A stretch of DNA of 60,011 nt, from positions 1-60,011 of IMG/VR virus record IMGVR_UViG_3300044712_000182; one strand, given 5' to 3'. Every line of letters begins with the position of its first letter. Position 1 is the stretch's first letter. Of this stretch, positions 31,675-39,851 are shown piece after piece. A program made the position numbers and the translations under genes. This stretch comes from a virus. Below the pieces are notes generated by a model. The model saw only the letters and a list, made by a program, of their open reading frames with translations. It was not told the DNA's origin and ran no database searches.

Positions 31675-32544
31675 CTAAGTTTCTAGCCATCCTCGCAGGG
31701 AAACGGATGCCGCCCCAGTAAACCCCGCCATCACACTAACCTTTATATCCACTTTCTCTACAAGTTTTGTAGGCACGTCAAAGTGAATAGGAGCGACAGA
31801 GTTGGCGCAGATCACCTCTGTATAAGGGTAGAATATCCCAGGAGTTCTAACGCCATCGTTCTGTGTTGCCCTAGTGTAAAGACGCGCGTAGTATGTTTGG
31901 TTGGCGGCATACCCGAAACTAAACGTGGCCTGGGTGACATAAAGCGTTTTTCCTGCTGGAACAGTATAAGCGGAGTTTCTCGCCCTCGTGTACCCAGCAG
32001 AGATATAGGAATACGTCACCGCTCCAGCCGTATTTGTAAGAGAAAGATTTCCAGCAGGCTTTCCTGTCGTTCCTGCGGATTCAACTCTAAACCCATTGAC
32101 GCGGTAGATGTTAGTTGCAACCGTGTTTACCAGCGCCGTACCATTCAGCGTGCCAACTTCTGTGTGTTCTGCCCATGCGTCATCAAGATAGTAAATCTTT
32201 ACTGTCAAAGCGCCATTACCGCCAGCCTTGTCACTCGTATTGTCGCTTGAAAAGAATGTCATCTGCTGTGCGGTTCCAGGAAATACATAAACACCAGTCT
32301 TGCTCCAGACGTCCGCTTCTGCGGTTCCAGTTGCCCCATTATGGCCTATCTTCATCCATGATTCATGTCCACTGATATTCTCTTCTGCTATGTCGTAGGT
32401 ATACGGCATAGCAGAAACACGAGGCTTGCCGTCTACAAACTTCACTCCTTGAGCCGTACCACCGTTGTCTGTTATCCTGGTACTCAGATCGTCAAGGTCA
32501 ATCCATTCGCTTGCTATTTGTTGTTTGGGAAAATTGTTTGGCAT
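31675..32544 (-). CDS. Probable virion fibre/decoration protein
   Basis: 289 residues; N-terminal adaptor-like FPKQQIASEWIDLDDLSTRI, then Gly/Thr-rich beta sequence ending VSVMAGFTGAASVSLRGWLET. Start overlaps the stop of the portal gene. Probably a head fibre or capsid-attached protein; no specific family recognised. Confidence 0.5.
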   Translation of the reverse strand: MPNNFPKQQIASEWIDLDDLSTRITDNGGTAQGVKFVDGKPRVSAMPYTYDIAEENISGHESWMKIGHNGATGTAEADVWSKTGVYVFPGTAQQMTFFSSDNTSDKAGGNGALTVKIYYLDDAWAEHTEVGTLNGTALVNTVATNIYRVNGFRVESAGTTGKPAGNLSLTNTAGAVTYSYISAGYTRARNSAYTVPAGKTLYVTQATFSFGYAANQTYYARLYTRATQNDGVRTPGIFYPYTEVICANSVAPIHFDVPTKLVEKVDIKVSVMAGFTGAASVSLRGWLET

Positions 32545-33860
32545 TAGCCACCTCTGTTAAAGTTTTGTAGCAACATTTCCCCAATGTTGTCTCCCTGTGA
32601 TTTTTCATTGCCAATCTTTTCTTGCTCTTGCTCGAAGTTGCGGCGCCTTTCTGTTGCAGCGGTTTCCTTCGACACAAGACCCAATTCCAGTTCGGCTTTC
32701 AATGCGTTCATTTGACCTACGTCATCGACTGGCAACACATCAGGCCAGATAATTTCACCATGTTCTTCTGGCATGTTATTGAGAATGAGCAATCTCCTAA
32801 ACAACTCTTCCAACACCTCCCCATATAACGCCTGTTTAGTGTTGTTCTTTGCGATAGCGTCTTGATATAAGACCTTCAAACCGAAGTTAGTCAGCGCCCC
32901 TAGTTTATCTGACATGCTAGATATATCGACTGTTCGGGTAACGTCAAACAATGCCTGGCGCATGGTTGTAAGATACTGCTGGGATGAAGCGAGGTCTGAT
33001 TGCATCTCGACAGAATAGACATCCTGTTCAGCGGTTGTCTTCAGCAACTTACCCGGTTCAATGTCCACCGAATTATTAGACCCGCCCGCCATTCCCTTGC
33101 CAATCAGGATTGGGTGAGCATGCAAGCGCAGAATCTTTGAGATGTTAGATGACGTGAGATTTAGTCTATCCTGCAACTCTACAACATCCTGCGTTACGTC
33201 GGGATCGCCGTAGACGCTTTCGATGTTAGGCAGGTTCTGACCGTGAATGATTGGCGGGAATGGATACAGCCAGTCGGTTGTTTTCTCGATAGCAAATTTA
33301 TCATTCTCGATTATGCCCGATTCAACCACCCACTTCTCACCGTCTAGTCTGGTAAGTTCTTGCCTAATAACCTCTTTGCCATTCTCTTTGACGATGTAGA
33401 CAATGCGGTAAGCGGTTACCTTCTCTTTGTCATTCGGCTCTGTGTCAATCGTAATCAGCATTGGGTCTAGCACAATCAGACGCGGATACACAACGCCCTT
33501 GTAGGTCAGTCCTTCGGGGACTATCTTGACGTAGAACGTTCCAGCCTCGCTACCAGTAAGCGCCATGTTGTGCAGAAGCAACTCCTCGCGGTTCGCCTCT
33601 AATACCATGTCGATATACTCTTGAGCTGTCTCTGTGTCGAATTGTGTATCAATCCCTTTACCAAATAGCATAGACACAGACCTGTCGATAACAAGCCCGG
33701 TGAAGTTCATCACGATATTATCATCCGGCTGGAATGGAACGATCTTTAACTGTCGCTTCTGTTTTCCAGTACGATAATTGCGCTGTTGTGTCACCTCTTT
33801 GACCTGATGCCACACTTCCGCCGGAAGTAGCCAGCCTTGCAATATTTCACGTAAGCCCAT
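32544..33860 (-). CDS. Portal protein (SPP1 gp6-like)
   Basis: 438 residues. QRNYRTGKQKRQLKIVPFQPDDNIVMNFTGLVIDRSVSMLFGKGI near 25-70, YPFPPIIHGQNLPNIESVYGDPDV near 210, SKILRLHAHPILIGKGM near 250, and the tunnel helix region SDLASSQQYLTTMRQALF near 300. Forms the DNA entry ring with the terminase. Confidence 0.88.
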   Translation of the reverse strand: MGLREILQGWLLPAEVWHQVKEVTQQRNYRTGKQKRQLKIVPFQPDDNIVMNFTGLVIDRSVSMLFGKGIDTQFDTETAQEYIDMVLEANREELLLHNMALTGSEAGTFYVKIVPEGLTYKGVVYPRLIVLDPMLITIDTEPNDKEKVTAYRIVYIVKENGKEVIRQELTRLDGEKWVVESGIIENDKFAIEKTTDWLYPFPPIIHGQNLPNIESVYGDPDVTQDVVELQDRLNLTSSNISKILRLHAHPILIGKGMAGGSNNSVDIEPGKLLKTTAEQDVYSVEMQSDLASSQQYLTTMRQALFDVTRTVDISSMSDKLGALTNFGLKVLYQDAIAKNNTKQALYGEVLEELFRRLLILNNMPEEHGEIIWPDVLPVDDVGQMNALKAELELGLVSKETAATERRRNFEQEQEKIGNEKSQGDNIGEMLLQNFNRGG

Positions 33861-33868
33861 AGTGTCTC

Positions 33869-35212
33869 CTATAAATCCAAGTCTATCATTTCGATTTCTG
33901 GATTCAGCGCTTCATCTTCGTAGGCGTATCTTCCAGCGTCAATCAAGTGGTTGTTTCTGTCCTGCGGAATTGGCAAGGCGTTCCCACCAGCGTCCTCTTT
34001 CCATTGGTACGTCATCAACTCATTACGGGCATTGATACAATGTGTGTCTACAATAATTGTCTGCTGTTGTAACCATTGAAGTCCGTATAAAACAGAGTCC
34101 TTGCCCTTCCTTGCGGATAATGCGTTTACTCCGAATGAACGCAACTCTGCTATGCTCTTTGGTTCGGCGCTGTCGCAGGTTACGGGTTGTGTGCCGTCGA
34201 ATACTATGCTGTCAATCGGTTTGCCAATGTCGTCATAGGTTGTAACTTTCTTAGTCCTGCCAACTTTGCATTTTATCGACTCTGCTAAAACGTCATTGGT
34301 CAGCCCAACCTCATACAATTCATCATACAAGTAAATCGTCTTGTGCGCCCTGTCGTAGTGACTGATCCACAGAGCAGCCGGGTCGCTCGAATACCCGAAG
34401 TCTAAGCCGTGCTTATGGTTGGTAAATTGGTCGCGCATTGACGATAAATCTTTGACATACCAACCGGGCGCGGGGTCTGATTCATCCTTGTGTCTAAATA
34501 TCGTCTTGCCAAGCACACCCCAATTGCCAAGGGTGTAGACATCGTAATAATATTTGTCCTTCTCGTTTTCGAGTTTATGCACATCCTGTTTGGTAAGAAA
34601 CTTATTGTCTTTGTAAGTCGTTTTCAGTATGAGCAGGTTATCGCTTTTGTACTCCTGTTGGTTGTCCGACCAACTGATGCTCTCGAAGTACTCCTTATAT
34701 ATCCAATGGCTCTGTGTAATAGGGTTGAATAACAACGTCATGCGCTTGTTTATCTTTTCGTCACCACCACGCAAACGCTTGTCCAGTTGCTTGACAGCGT
34801 CATAATCTGTTTCTGTCGCTTCTTCCGCTACAACGTCTGTTATGACGCCTTTCGCCGGTGTGATTGATTTCAACTTCTCTACGTCATCCAGTCCACAGAA
34901 CAATATCTGATAGCCATTAGAACACGTTATCACCATGTCCGATTTGTTGATGTTAAAGAGCGCCTGCAATCCCCAGGTGTTGATCGTTTTCACAACCTCG
35001 TTGAATACAGAGTTTCTAATCGTTCTGCCTACCTGCCGGGTTATCAGGTAGTTTCTGCCTCCATTCAGCAGGTCGTAGACAGGCCGTTGCCCAATTGCAA
35101 AGAACGACTTACCGCTAGACGATCCCCCGTAAATGATTTGTAACTGGGTTTCGTCAAGCAGATGGTCGTAGTAAACCTTGTTGAATACCTCTTCATGGAT
35201 TTCAACTTCCAT
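33869..35212 (-). CDS. terL: Terminase large subunit (PBSX type)
   Basis: 447 residues. Walker A GGSSSGKSFFAIGQR near 28, Walker B-like VVAEEATETDYDAV near 125, FNPITQSHWIY, and nuclease-domain aspartates (HGLDFGYSSDPAALW near 268, VTCDSAEP, NNHLIDAGRYAYED). ATPase and nuclease that packages concatemeric DNA. Confidence 0.92.
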   Translation of the reverse strand: MEVEIHEEVFNKVYYDHLLDETQLQIIYGGSSSGKSFFAIGQRPVYDLLNGGRNYLITRQVGRTIRNSVFNEVVKTINTWGLQALFNINKSDMVITCSNGYQILFCGLDDVEKLKSITPAKGVITDVVAEEATETDYDAVKQLDKRLRGGDEKINKRMTLLFNPITQSHWIYKEYFESISWSDNQQEYKSDNLLILKTTYKDNKFLTKQDVHKLENEKDKYYYDVYTLGNWGVLGKTIFRHKDESDPAPGWYVKDLSSMRDQFTNHKHGLDFGYSSDPAALWISHYDRAHKTIYLYDELYEVGLTNDVLAESIKCKVGRTKKVTTYDDIGKPIDSIVFDGTQPVTCDSAEPKSIAELRSFGVNALSARKGKDSVLYGLQWLQQQTIIVDTHCINARNELMTYQWKEDAGGNALPIPQDRNNHLIDAGRYAYEDEALNPEIEMIDLDL

Positions 35213-35543
35213 CGTCGCTCTTCAAAGTCACGACTATCTTTTCCCCTCCGCTAGTGAGGTCAACCTCTGACTTTGGCGGGCCGTCTACGTGCTTATATAA
35301 GAACTGGACTGCATCCCACCAGTCATCCGAGCCGACCTTCATTTCGGTAATTCCATCAGGCATTGTCACCTTTGCCTCAGTTAGTGCTTGCCAGATAGCA
35401 TCCGCTAGAAATTGATTGCGGGCAATTTCCTTACCACCAACAATCACTTTTTTCTTCCCTGCCTTTTCTAGCAGGTTAGTTAGCGCTCTCTCTTTCGGGG
35501 GTCTCCCCGTTGGATTGCCACTCCGACCTTTTTGAAACGGCAT
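35202..35543 (-). CDS. terS: Terminase small subunit
   Basis: 113 residues from ATG at 35543 (GAGG site). Starts FQKGRSGNPTGRPPKERALTN, the arm common to DUF5681-type small terminases, then a helical DNA-binding region. Overlaps terL by about 10 bp. Confidence 0.7.
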   Translation of the reverse strand: MPFQKGRSGNPTGRPPKERALTNLLEKAGKKKVIVGGKEIARNQFLADAIWQALTEAKVTMPDGITEMKVGSDDWWDAVQFLYKHVDGPPKSEVDLTSGGEKIVVTLKSDDGS

Positions 35544-35742
35544 TTGATACCTCGTTGTTATGCAATAATTCTGTATTGACCGCAAGACAGGCACACTCTA
35601 ACATGATTCCGGGTTGCTTCGCCTGAATAAGCGCCGTCATCGTATTCGGGTCTGTGTTTAGATCGAGCGTGAGACGAATCCCGCCGTCAATCGTTGTCTG
35701 TACCTTGAATACTTGCGCTGAAAATCTGATAGCATTATCCAC
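35476..35742 (-). CDS. First gene of late operon, possibly leaderless
   Basis: About 88 residues from a GTG at 35742 (VDNAIRFSAQVFKVQTTIDG). The GTG lies 7 nt after the -10 box TATAAT, where the transcript should begin, and no ribosome site precedes it, so the mRNA may be leaderless. The 3' part overlaps terS by 68 bp in another frame. Function unknown. Confidence 0.55.
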   Translation of the reverse strand: MDNAIRFSAQVFKVQTTIDGGIRLTLDLNTDPNTMTALIQAKQPGIMLECACLAVNTELLHNNEVSNAVSKRSEWQSNGETPERESAN

Positions 35743-35748
35743 GAGTTT

Positions 35749-35757
35749 ATTATAACA
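35749..35757 (-). promoter_or_regulatory. Late promoter, extended -10
   Basis: TGTTATAAT directly before the terminase operon. A second -10-like TATAGT and a TTGTACAA palindrome lie 10-30 bp upstream (35763-35781). Confidence 0.6.
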
Positions 35758-35780
35758 CAAACACTATACAGACGTTGTAC

Positions 35781-35813
35781 AAAAGCAAGACACCCCGGAG
35801 GGATTGGGGTGTC
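35781..35813 (-). terminator. Terminator after small RNA C
   Basis: GACACCCC/GGGGTGTC perfect 8-bp stem with a 9-nt loop, followed by TTGCTTTT on the minus strand. Confidence 0.85.
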
Positions 35814-35999
35814 TGCCTGTTGCTACAAACGTACTTAGGTTGACGGGACTCGAACCCGCACGCGCTTGACTGTGACATTTCGTGCCGCGCTTCACATTTT
35901 AGATGGCTGGCCTTATTCCGTTTTGCCTCGTTTCCTCGCTACTTATTCCATCCAGCAACCATATACATTTGTCGATCATGAAGCCATGATCCATTGTTC
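35814..35999 (-). ncRNA. Small RNA C with tRNA-like 3' end
   Basis: Gene-free transcript between a promoter (36006-36014) and a terminator. Its 3' part has a perfect-looking T-arm (GCGGG, loop TTCGAGT, CCCGT; 35844-35860) directly followed by CAACC, which pairs with GGTTG at 35957-35961. The 120 nt between do not fold into ordinary D and anticodon arms, so it is not a normal tRNA. A 7-bp hairpin (GATCATG/CATGATC) lies at its 5' end. Possibly a tRNA-like regulatory RNA or a relic. Confidence 0.5.
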
Positions 36000-36005
36000 G
36001 TATTT

Positions 36006-36014
36006 ATTATATCA
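36006..36014 (-). promoter_or_regulatory. Promoter of small RNA C
   Basis: Extended -10 TGATATAAT on the minus strand, no clear -35. A TGGTATACT box also occurs on the plus strand at about 36029-36037; no plus-strand gene follows it. Confidence 0.5.
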
Positions 36015-36059
36015 TGCGATTTTCAATTATGGTATACTATAAGTGATCTCCCCTCTCAA

Positions 36060-36097
36060 TCGGCTCTCCGTCGCATATCAAAATGGCGGGGAGCCGA
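36060..36097 (-). terminator. Hairpin ending the copy-2 early operon
   Basis: TCGGCTC/GAGCCGA 7-bp stem with three further pairs inside, 4 bp after the last early stop codon. No U-run on the minus strand, a T-rich stretch on the plus strand; terminator function is likely but weak. Confidence 0.5.
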
Positions 36098-36101
36098 CGA
36101 G

Positions 36102-36275
36102 TTAATATTTTACTGTTTCTTCGATAACGGCCTCGATGATGCCACTAGAAATACACTCCATAAACCCTCCACGCAAATACACGGATAGGCCCGCCTTGTT
36201 CGCCTCTTTCAAGGCCTTATTTAATTCATCAACCGTATCTCTAATATTCTTTGCTAATTCCTTTTTATCTTTCAT
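36102..36275 (-). CDS. Small helical protein, last early gene
   Basis: 57 residues (MKDKKELAKNIRDTVDELNK..., ending AVIEETVKY) from ATG at 36275 with a GGAGAG site. Amphipathic N-terminal helix, short Gly-rich middle. Unknown function. Confidence 0.6.
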   Translation of the reverse strand: MKDKKELAKNIRDTVDELNKALKEANKAGLSVYLRGGFMECISSGIIEAVIEETVKY

Positions 36276-36286
36276 ATCTCACTCTC

Positions 36287-36463
36287 CTAATCAACTGTCT
36301 GGTGCCATCTGGTATCCGGCCCCACTTTCGGCGGTGTAACGTAACTCTTGACCTCGTACCACCTGCCGAGTAGTTTCTTCATAACGACAGTCTCACATGA
36401 TTCATCGTCTATCGTCTTTACTTCCTTGCAGAACTTTAGTAGTAGTTGGATGATGACGCTCAT
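36287..36463 (-). CDS. Small early protein
   Basis: 58 residues from ATG at 36463 (GGGAGGGG site): MSVIIQLLLKFCKEVKTIDD, then a basic C-terminal half ending TRWHQTVD. ATGA overlap with the membrane protein upstream. Unknown. Confidence 0.5.
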   Translation of the reverse strand: MSVIIQLLLKFCKEVKTIDDESCETVVMKKLLGRWYEVKSYVTPPKVGPDTRWHQTVD

Positions 36464-36570
36464 GGTATAACCCCTCCCAGCCATCCCCATAGAATCAGGA
36501 CAGTCAGCGCAACGTAGACAACGGCGATTACCTTCATAACGTGACGCACAAATTCATCATCGGGTTTCAT
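36460..36570 (-). CDS. Single-span small membrane protein
   Basis: 36 residues: MKPDDEFVRHVMKVIAVVYV followed by ALTVLILWGWLGGVI, one membrane segment. GAGGAGA site before the ATG. Perhaps an accessory holin or a host-membrane modulator. Confidence 0.55.
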   Translation of the reverse strand: MKPDDEFVRHVMKVIAVVYVALTVLILWGWLGGVIP

Positions 36571-36989
36571 ATCTCCTCCTCTTTGTAATAACCATCAGCC
36601 GCCTCGTTTATCATCCGGCGCAATGGTAATGATACCTCAATTCCTGTGAAGTGTATCCAGTCGTCTATACCGCCTTCCAGTAGAAAATACCTTGCTTCGA
36701 TGCGCTCTTGATTAGTCCCATGCTTTACGCACGATCCCGCCTCGTTTATCATGGCGTTTATGAGTCGACCAACTTTTTCCATAAATTCACCGTCGGATAA
36801 ATCTCTCTTTGGCGGCATCTTTGACAGCGGGAGTTCCTTGCCACGATCTGGAATGATTCTGCCTATCGTGTCATCTGATAGATTGAACCGCTGCGACAGG
36901 TAGCAGATAGGAGCGCCCTCTTTTGACAACGCAACCATCCTGTCGTTTCTGTCTCTGTACCACTTGGCTTGTTGCTTCACTTTGTGCAT
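36567..36989 (-). CDS. HTH DNA-binding protein
   Basis: 140 residues from ATG at 36989 (AGAGGA site). Helix-turn-helix KEGAPICYLSQRFNLSDDTIGRIIPDRGKE near 22-50, then a helical C-terminal domain with RYFLLEGGIDDWIHFTGIEV. Candidate late regulator, since it lies in the last part of the early operon. Confidence 0.55.
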   Translation of the reverse strand: MHKVKQQAKWYRDRNDRMVALSKEGAPICYLSQRFNLSDDTIGRIIPDRGKELPLSKMPPKRDLSDGEFMEKVGRLINAMINEAGSCVKHGTNQERIEARYFLLEGGIDDWIHFTGIEVSLPLRRMINEAADGYYKEEEI

Positions 36990-37231
36990 GAGTCCTCTGC
37001 TGGTTCCGGGTATATCTCGCCATCCCGTGTGACTATCTTTATAAGACGGCAGGAGTCGGAACACAGACTGTATTTGAACGAATCTACGCTCCTACCATTT
37101 AGCCGCCACGTCGATATGTGCTTTGATAGAAACGCTTTAATCTCATATCCATTGTTGCAGATATTAACGTTGCCCCTCTTGGTTGTGCTTCTATTCAAGC
37201 ACGGGCAATCATCACACTTTACTCTCGGCAT
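36977..37231 (-). CDS. Cysteine-rich small protein
   Basis: 84 residues; CDDCPC near 6-11, NICNNG near 24 and SLCSDSC near 57 could bind zinc. Unknown function. Confidence 0.55.
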   Translation of the reverse strand: MPRVKCDDCPCLNRSTTKRGNVNICNNGYEIKAFLSKHISTWRLNGRSVDSFKYSLCSDSCRLIKIVTRDGEIYPEPAEDSCTK

Positions 37232-37494
37232 GGCGGAGCCTCAAAATAAATATCAGTCTCAAATGGGATGTTTAGCCCAATGTTTATGTGGGGGCCGAAT
37301 TTTTCAAACAATCCCCAAAGTTGCACCCTTGAATATCCACCTAAATCAACTTCTGGTTGTTCCCATTTCCCAATAGACGGACATAATCTTCTGATGTTTT
37401 CATGTTCCGTCTTTAGAATGGCCAATCCTCTCTCCGTGAATTTAACGTATACATACGAATTCATATTGATTTTTATGAATTTTTGTTTACTCAT
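37219..37494 (-). CDS. Conserved phage protein, QLW family
   Basis: 91 residues. VKFTERGLAIL, then LGGYSRVQLWGLFEKFGPHINIG and IPFETDIYFEAP. A paralog with the same skeleton is at 42510-42773. Small beta/alpha protein common in phages of Gram-positive-type hosts; function unknown. Confidence 0.65.
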   Translation of the reverse strand: MSKQKFIKINMNSYVYVKFTERGLAILKTEHENIRRLCPSIGKWEQPEVDLGGYSRVQLWGLFEKFGPHINIGLNIPFETDIYFEAPPCRE

Positions 37495-37509
37495 TCTTTC
37501 CTCCTCTCA

Positions 37510-37710
37510 CTAACTCCTACCCGCTGTTTTTGGGATATTAGAAACGTTACTCCCATCGGAATCATAAAGAAGTTTACTACACCACGGGCAATAGCGGAAA
37601 ACAACAAACTCTGGGCCAAGACTATATCCGTGAAAATGAGCAACATCGGTTGCCGTATCTATCTTTTTCATGTTGTTTACAAATTCCTTGCAATCGCAAA
37701 CCATGTTCAT
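37510..37710 (-). CDS. Small zinc-ribbon-like protein
   Basis: 66 residues; CDCKEF near 5-7 and YCPWCSKLLYD near 41-44. Resembles phage zinc-ribbon proteins of unknown role. Confidence 0.5.
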   Translation of the reverse strand: MNMVCDCKEFVNNMKKIDTATDVAHFHGYSLGPEFVVFRYCPWCSKLLYDSDGSNVSNIPKTAGRS

Positions 37711-37991
37711 TTTGACCTCACTAACTCCTCTATGTGTCCAGAATAGGTTAGACGATATTCGATGTAATCATCGAACTCGACGGGGGCGATAAGTTCTGCT
37801 TTCAGTAGGGTGCGGATGTTCATCCTGGAAACAGTCGTCGGCGCATTGAAGACGCAAACGTGTAGATAATATGAAAATCCACCCGTTCTGATTGTTGCGC
37901 CATCTTCCATGAAGTGGATTATCTCCATCAGCGCCGGGGATTCCAGCACCTTCATTCTCGCCATATCTCGTTTGTTGTAGGTGAGGTTCAT
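37707..37991 (-). CDS. Early protein, possible winged helix
   Basis: 94 residues; ALMEIIHFMEDGATIRTG, SRMNIRTLLKAELIAPVEF and a final strand EYRLTYSGHIEELV suggest a winged helix. Overlaps both neighbours by four bases. Confidence 0.5.
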   Translation of the reverse strand: MNLTYNKRDMARMKVLESPALMEIIHFMEDGATIRTGGFSYYLHVCVFNAPTTVSRMNIRTLLKAELIAPVEFDDYIEYRLTYSGHIEELVRSK

Positions 37992-38197
37992 GTCGGATGA
38001 TTCTCCTGATAAATTTCGCGCATTTTTTCAACTTGAAGACGGGCGATATTCAGGCAACCAAGCGCCCTATCTATTTCGCTTGTCACCCAAGAATCGTTGA
38101 AATCGTAACAACGCTTCAACGCCTTTTCTGCTTTTGCAATCCTGGCGAACCTGATTTCAAAATTCTCTTGCATCGTTTCTGGAAGTCCGTGTTTCAT
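37988..38197 (-). CDS. Small helical protein
   Basis: 69 residues, two predicted helices (QENFEIRFARIAKAEKALKRC; LGCLNIARLQVEKMREIYQ). Unknown. Confidence 0.5.
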   Translation of the reverse strand: MKHGLPETMQENFEIRFARIAKAEKALKRCYDFNDSWVTSEIDRALGCLNIARLQVEKMREIYQENHPT

Positions 38198-38577
38198 TCG
38201 ACCCCCTTCCAGATCGCGTAAGCCTCAGTCTTTTGACGGGCGGTGGCGTGGGCAACATTCCAGGCTTCTGCAAGGTTTATCAAACCGCCATATCTGCCAT
38301 TACTGCACCCAACAATTTCTTCAAGAATAGCCGTGTATTTTGACCTCTCCCCTTCCGGCACACTATCCTCTAACTTGTATGCCTCTCTGATGTCGTTGGG
38401 GTAGTCGGGGACGGCACACAGACTTAGGCCGGTCTCAATATCATATCCGCGATAATATCCGCCAGTCGGGTCATGTATTTCGTATCCGCCAGTTTCCATG
38501 TGAAAGAACTTCCAACCAATCCCCTTCGCAATCGCTATCCGTAACTCTGAATCGGTCATCTGTCGTGGGGAGGTCAT
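38194..38577 (-). CDS. Early protein, unknown
   Basis: 127 residues starting MTSPRQMTDSELRIAIAKGI, with GGYEIHDPTGGYYRGYD and a C-terminal AEAWNVAHATARQKTEAYA. Its SELRIAIAKGIGWK start is typical of phage ABA-sandwich-like proteins. Function unknown. Confidence 0.5.
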   Translation of the reverse strand: MTSPRQMTDSELRIAIAKGIGWKFFHMETGGYEIHDPTGGYYRGYDIETGLSLCAVPDYPNDIREAYKLEDSVPEGERSKYTAILEEIVGCSNGRYGGLINLAEAWNVAHATARQKTEAYAIWKGVE

Positions 38578-38921
38578 TAGAATTCCTTTCCGCCGTGCTT
38601 ATACGGTCTTTGGTCGTTGAAGTTTATCTTTGCGATAATGGCCTCCGGCGTTCTTAGGTCATTCATTTTTGAGTAATCCATGATTCTGATAATCACGTCT
38701 GCGAACTCCTCCTCCACTCCAGAGAATTCTGCGATATGGTCGCTGGGCGGATTTCCGTGCCTCATGTATTCAAGTGCTTCTGACAACTCGGAGTGCATCA
38801 GCGCAATCCAAGTCCCACCCTCTTGTTCCTTTTCGTGCCATCCATGATTGTCATTTATGGTCTTTATCTGCGAACTTAGATCATCCCACGCCCGCATAAA
38901 TTCTTCGTTTGCATCGCTCAT
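38577..38921 (-). CDS. MazG-like nucleotide pyrophosphohydrolase
   Basis: About 114 residues starting MSDANEEFMRAWDD. MHSELSEALEYMRHG near 54 and GVEEEFADVIIRIMDYS near 75 give the ExxE and EExxD metal sites of all-alpha NTP pyrophosphatases. May cleanse nucleotide pools or lower (p)ppGpp. Confidence 0.75.
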   Translation of the reverse strand: MSDANEEFMRAWDDLSSQIKTINDNHGWHEKEQEGGTWIALMHSELSEALEYMRHGNPPSDHIAEFSGVEEEFADVIIRIMDYSKMNDLRTPEAIIAKINFNDQRPYKHGGKEF

Positions 38922-39271
38922 TTCACACACTCCTTTGCGCGGGACGAAACAACATCCCATTCGCCCAGCAAAGCGTTGTTGTCTTCGGACGAGAATGAAC
39001 TGCCATAATTTCCGCAGTCTCTTATTTCGTCACCCACCCTCACCAACTCCCCCACCAGTTTGCGGAGGGAGGTGTTCTGGCTATTCAGACCCTCGTTTTC
39101 GCATAAGGTCGCTTCTAGCCATTCCTCGTTGCTACCGAGTTTTATCAACTTGTGACAATGCTCTATCTCGGTGAGGGCGGAAAGATATGCAGCATCAGAC
39201 CGTCCGAAGGTCTTTATGGCGTTCATCCTTTTGCGTTCTGATTCGATGTATTCCTGATTCCATTCTGTCAT
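38918..39271 (-). CDS. Coiled-coil early protein
   Basis: 117 residues; MTEWNQEYIESERKR start and SLRKLVGELVRVGDEI repeat features of the copy-1 protein at 6463-6753, so both derive from one family. Unknown function. Confidence 0.55.
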   Translation of the reverse strand: MTEWNQEYIESERKRMNAIKTFGRSDAAYLSALTEIEHCHKLIKLGSNEEWLEATLCENEGLNSQNTSLRKLVGELVRVGDEIRDCGNYGSSFSSEDNNALLGEWDVVSSRAKECVK

Positions 39272-39648
39272 TTCATCACCTCGTAGTATGCTAAACAGAT
39301 GGCTGACTCAGCAGTCGGCTGTCCATCAACAATCAATATCTCTTGCTTTTGAGGGTATTCATTCAATAGCCTTATTGGATAATCGCATTCAACCGTGTAT
39401 TCTTTTTTGCCATCAACGTTAGTAGCCGTAATCGAACACTCAAGATAGTTTAGCAACAGTTCATCAAAAAGCCTCATGGCGTGTTCGGGGAGGCGCCAGT
39501 TGATGGCAATCCATTCATAATCATTTCCCCCAACCCATCGTAATGTCCAATTCCCTTTACTGGATAAATCGCCAAACGCGGGAAATTCTTCCGGCTTCGG
39601 CTCCCTCAGTGTGCTGATAGCGGTACAGAGTTCAGTGTCGGTTAGCAT
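39268..39648 (-). CDS. Early protein, unknown
   Basis: 126 residues beginning MLTDTELCTAISTLREPKPE, with WVGGNDYEWIAINWRLPEHAMRLFDELL. Similar phage ABA-sandwich-like character to the gene at 38194. Overlaps neighbours. Confidence 0.5.
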   Translation of the reverse strand: MLTDTELCTAISTLREPKPEEFPAFGDLSSKGNWTLRWVGGNDYEWIAINWRLPEHAMRLFDELLLNYLECSITATNVDGKKEYTVECDYPIRLLNEYPQKQEILIVDGQPTAESAICLAYYEVMK

Positions 39649-39841
39649 CAGGCGCCTCGATTTCTTCCGGCATATACTCAGAGTGTAATGAATAAGAAAA
39701 ATATGATTTTGCCTTTGGGCAAACTAGTCTTCTATACCACTTCGGCTTTCCGGTAAAAACATCGAAACCACATTTTGTTATTTCTGCTTTTAATTTTCTT
39801 CCGCAATATTTGCAGAATTTTGGTTCCTCGAATGTAATCAT
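39632..39841 (-). CDS. Zinc-ribbon protein
   Basis: 69 residues; KFCKYCGRKL near 7-16 and a second cysteine region RRLVCPKAKSYF. Unknown role. Confidence 0.5.
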   Translation of the reverse strand: MITFEEPKFCKYCGRKLKAEITKCGFDVFTGKPKWYRRLVCPKAKSYFSYSLHSEYMPEEIEAPDANRH

Positions 39842-39851
39842 CCTTCACCTC

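Larger units (their letters stand above)
1..36010 (-). other. Phage copy 1 (left end cut)
   Basis: One siphovirus genome read on the minus strand, from small RNA C and the terminases at the right to early genes at the left edge. Bases 1 to about 19,230 align, with many substitutions and gene swaps, to bases 40,699 to 60,011. Its last early genes lie outside the window. Confidence 0.85.

Noticed and set aside
35836-35965. Complete tRNA gene on the minus strand
   Set aside because: Only the T-arm and a 5-bp acceptor-like pairing fit; D and anticodon arms are absent and the length is about 125 nt.
36006-36040. Plus-strand promoter TGGTATACT
   Set aside because: No plus-strand gene or structured RNA follows it; the minus-strand promoter of RNA C explains the region.
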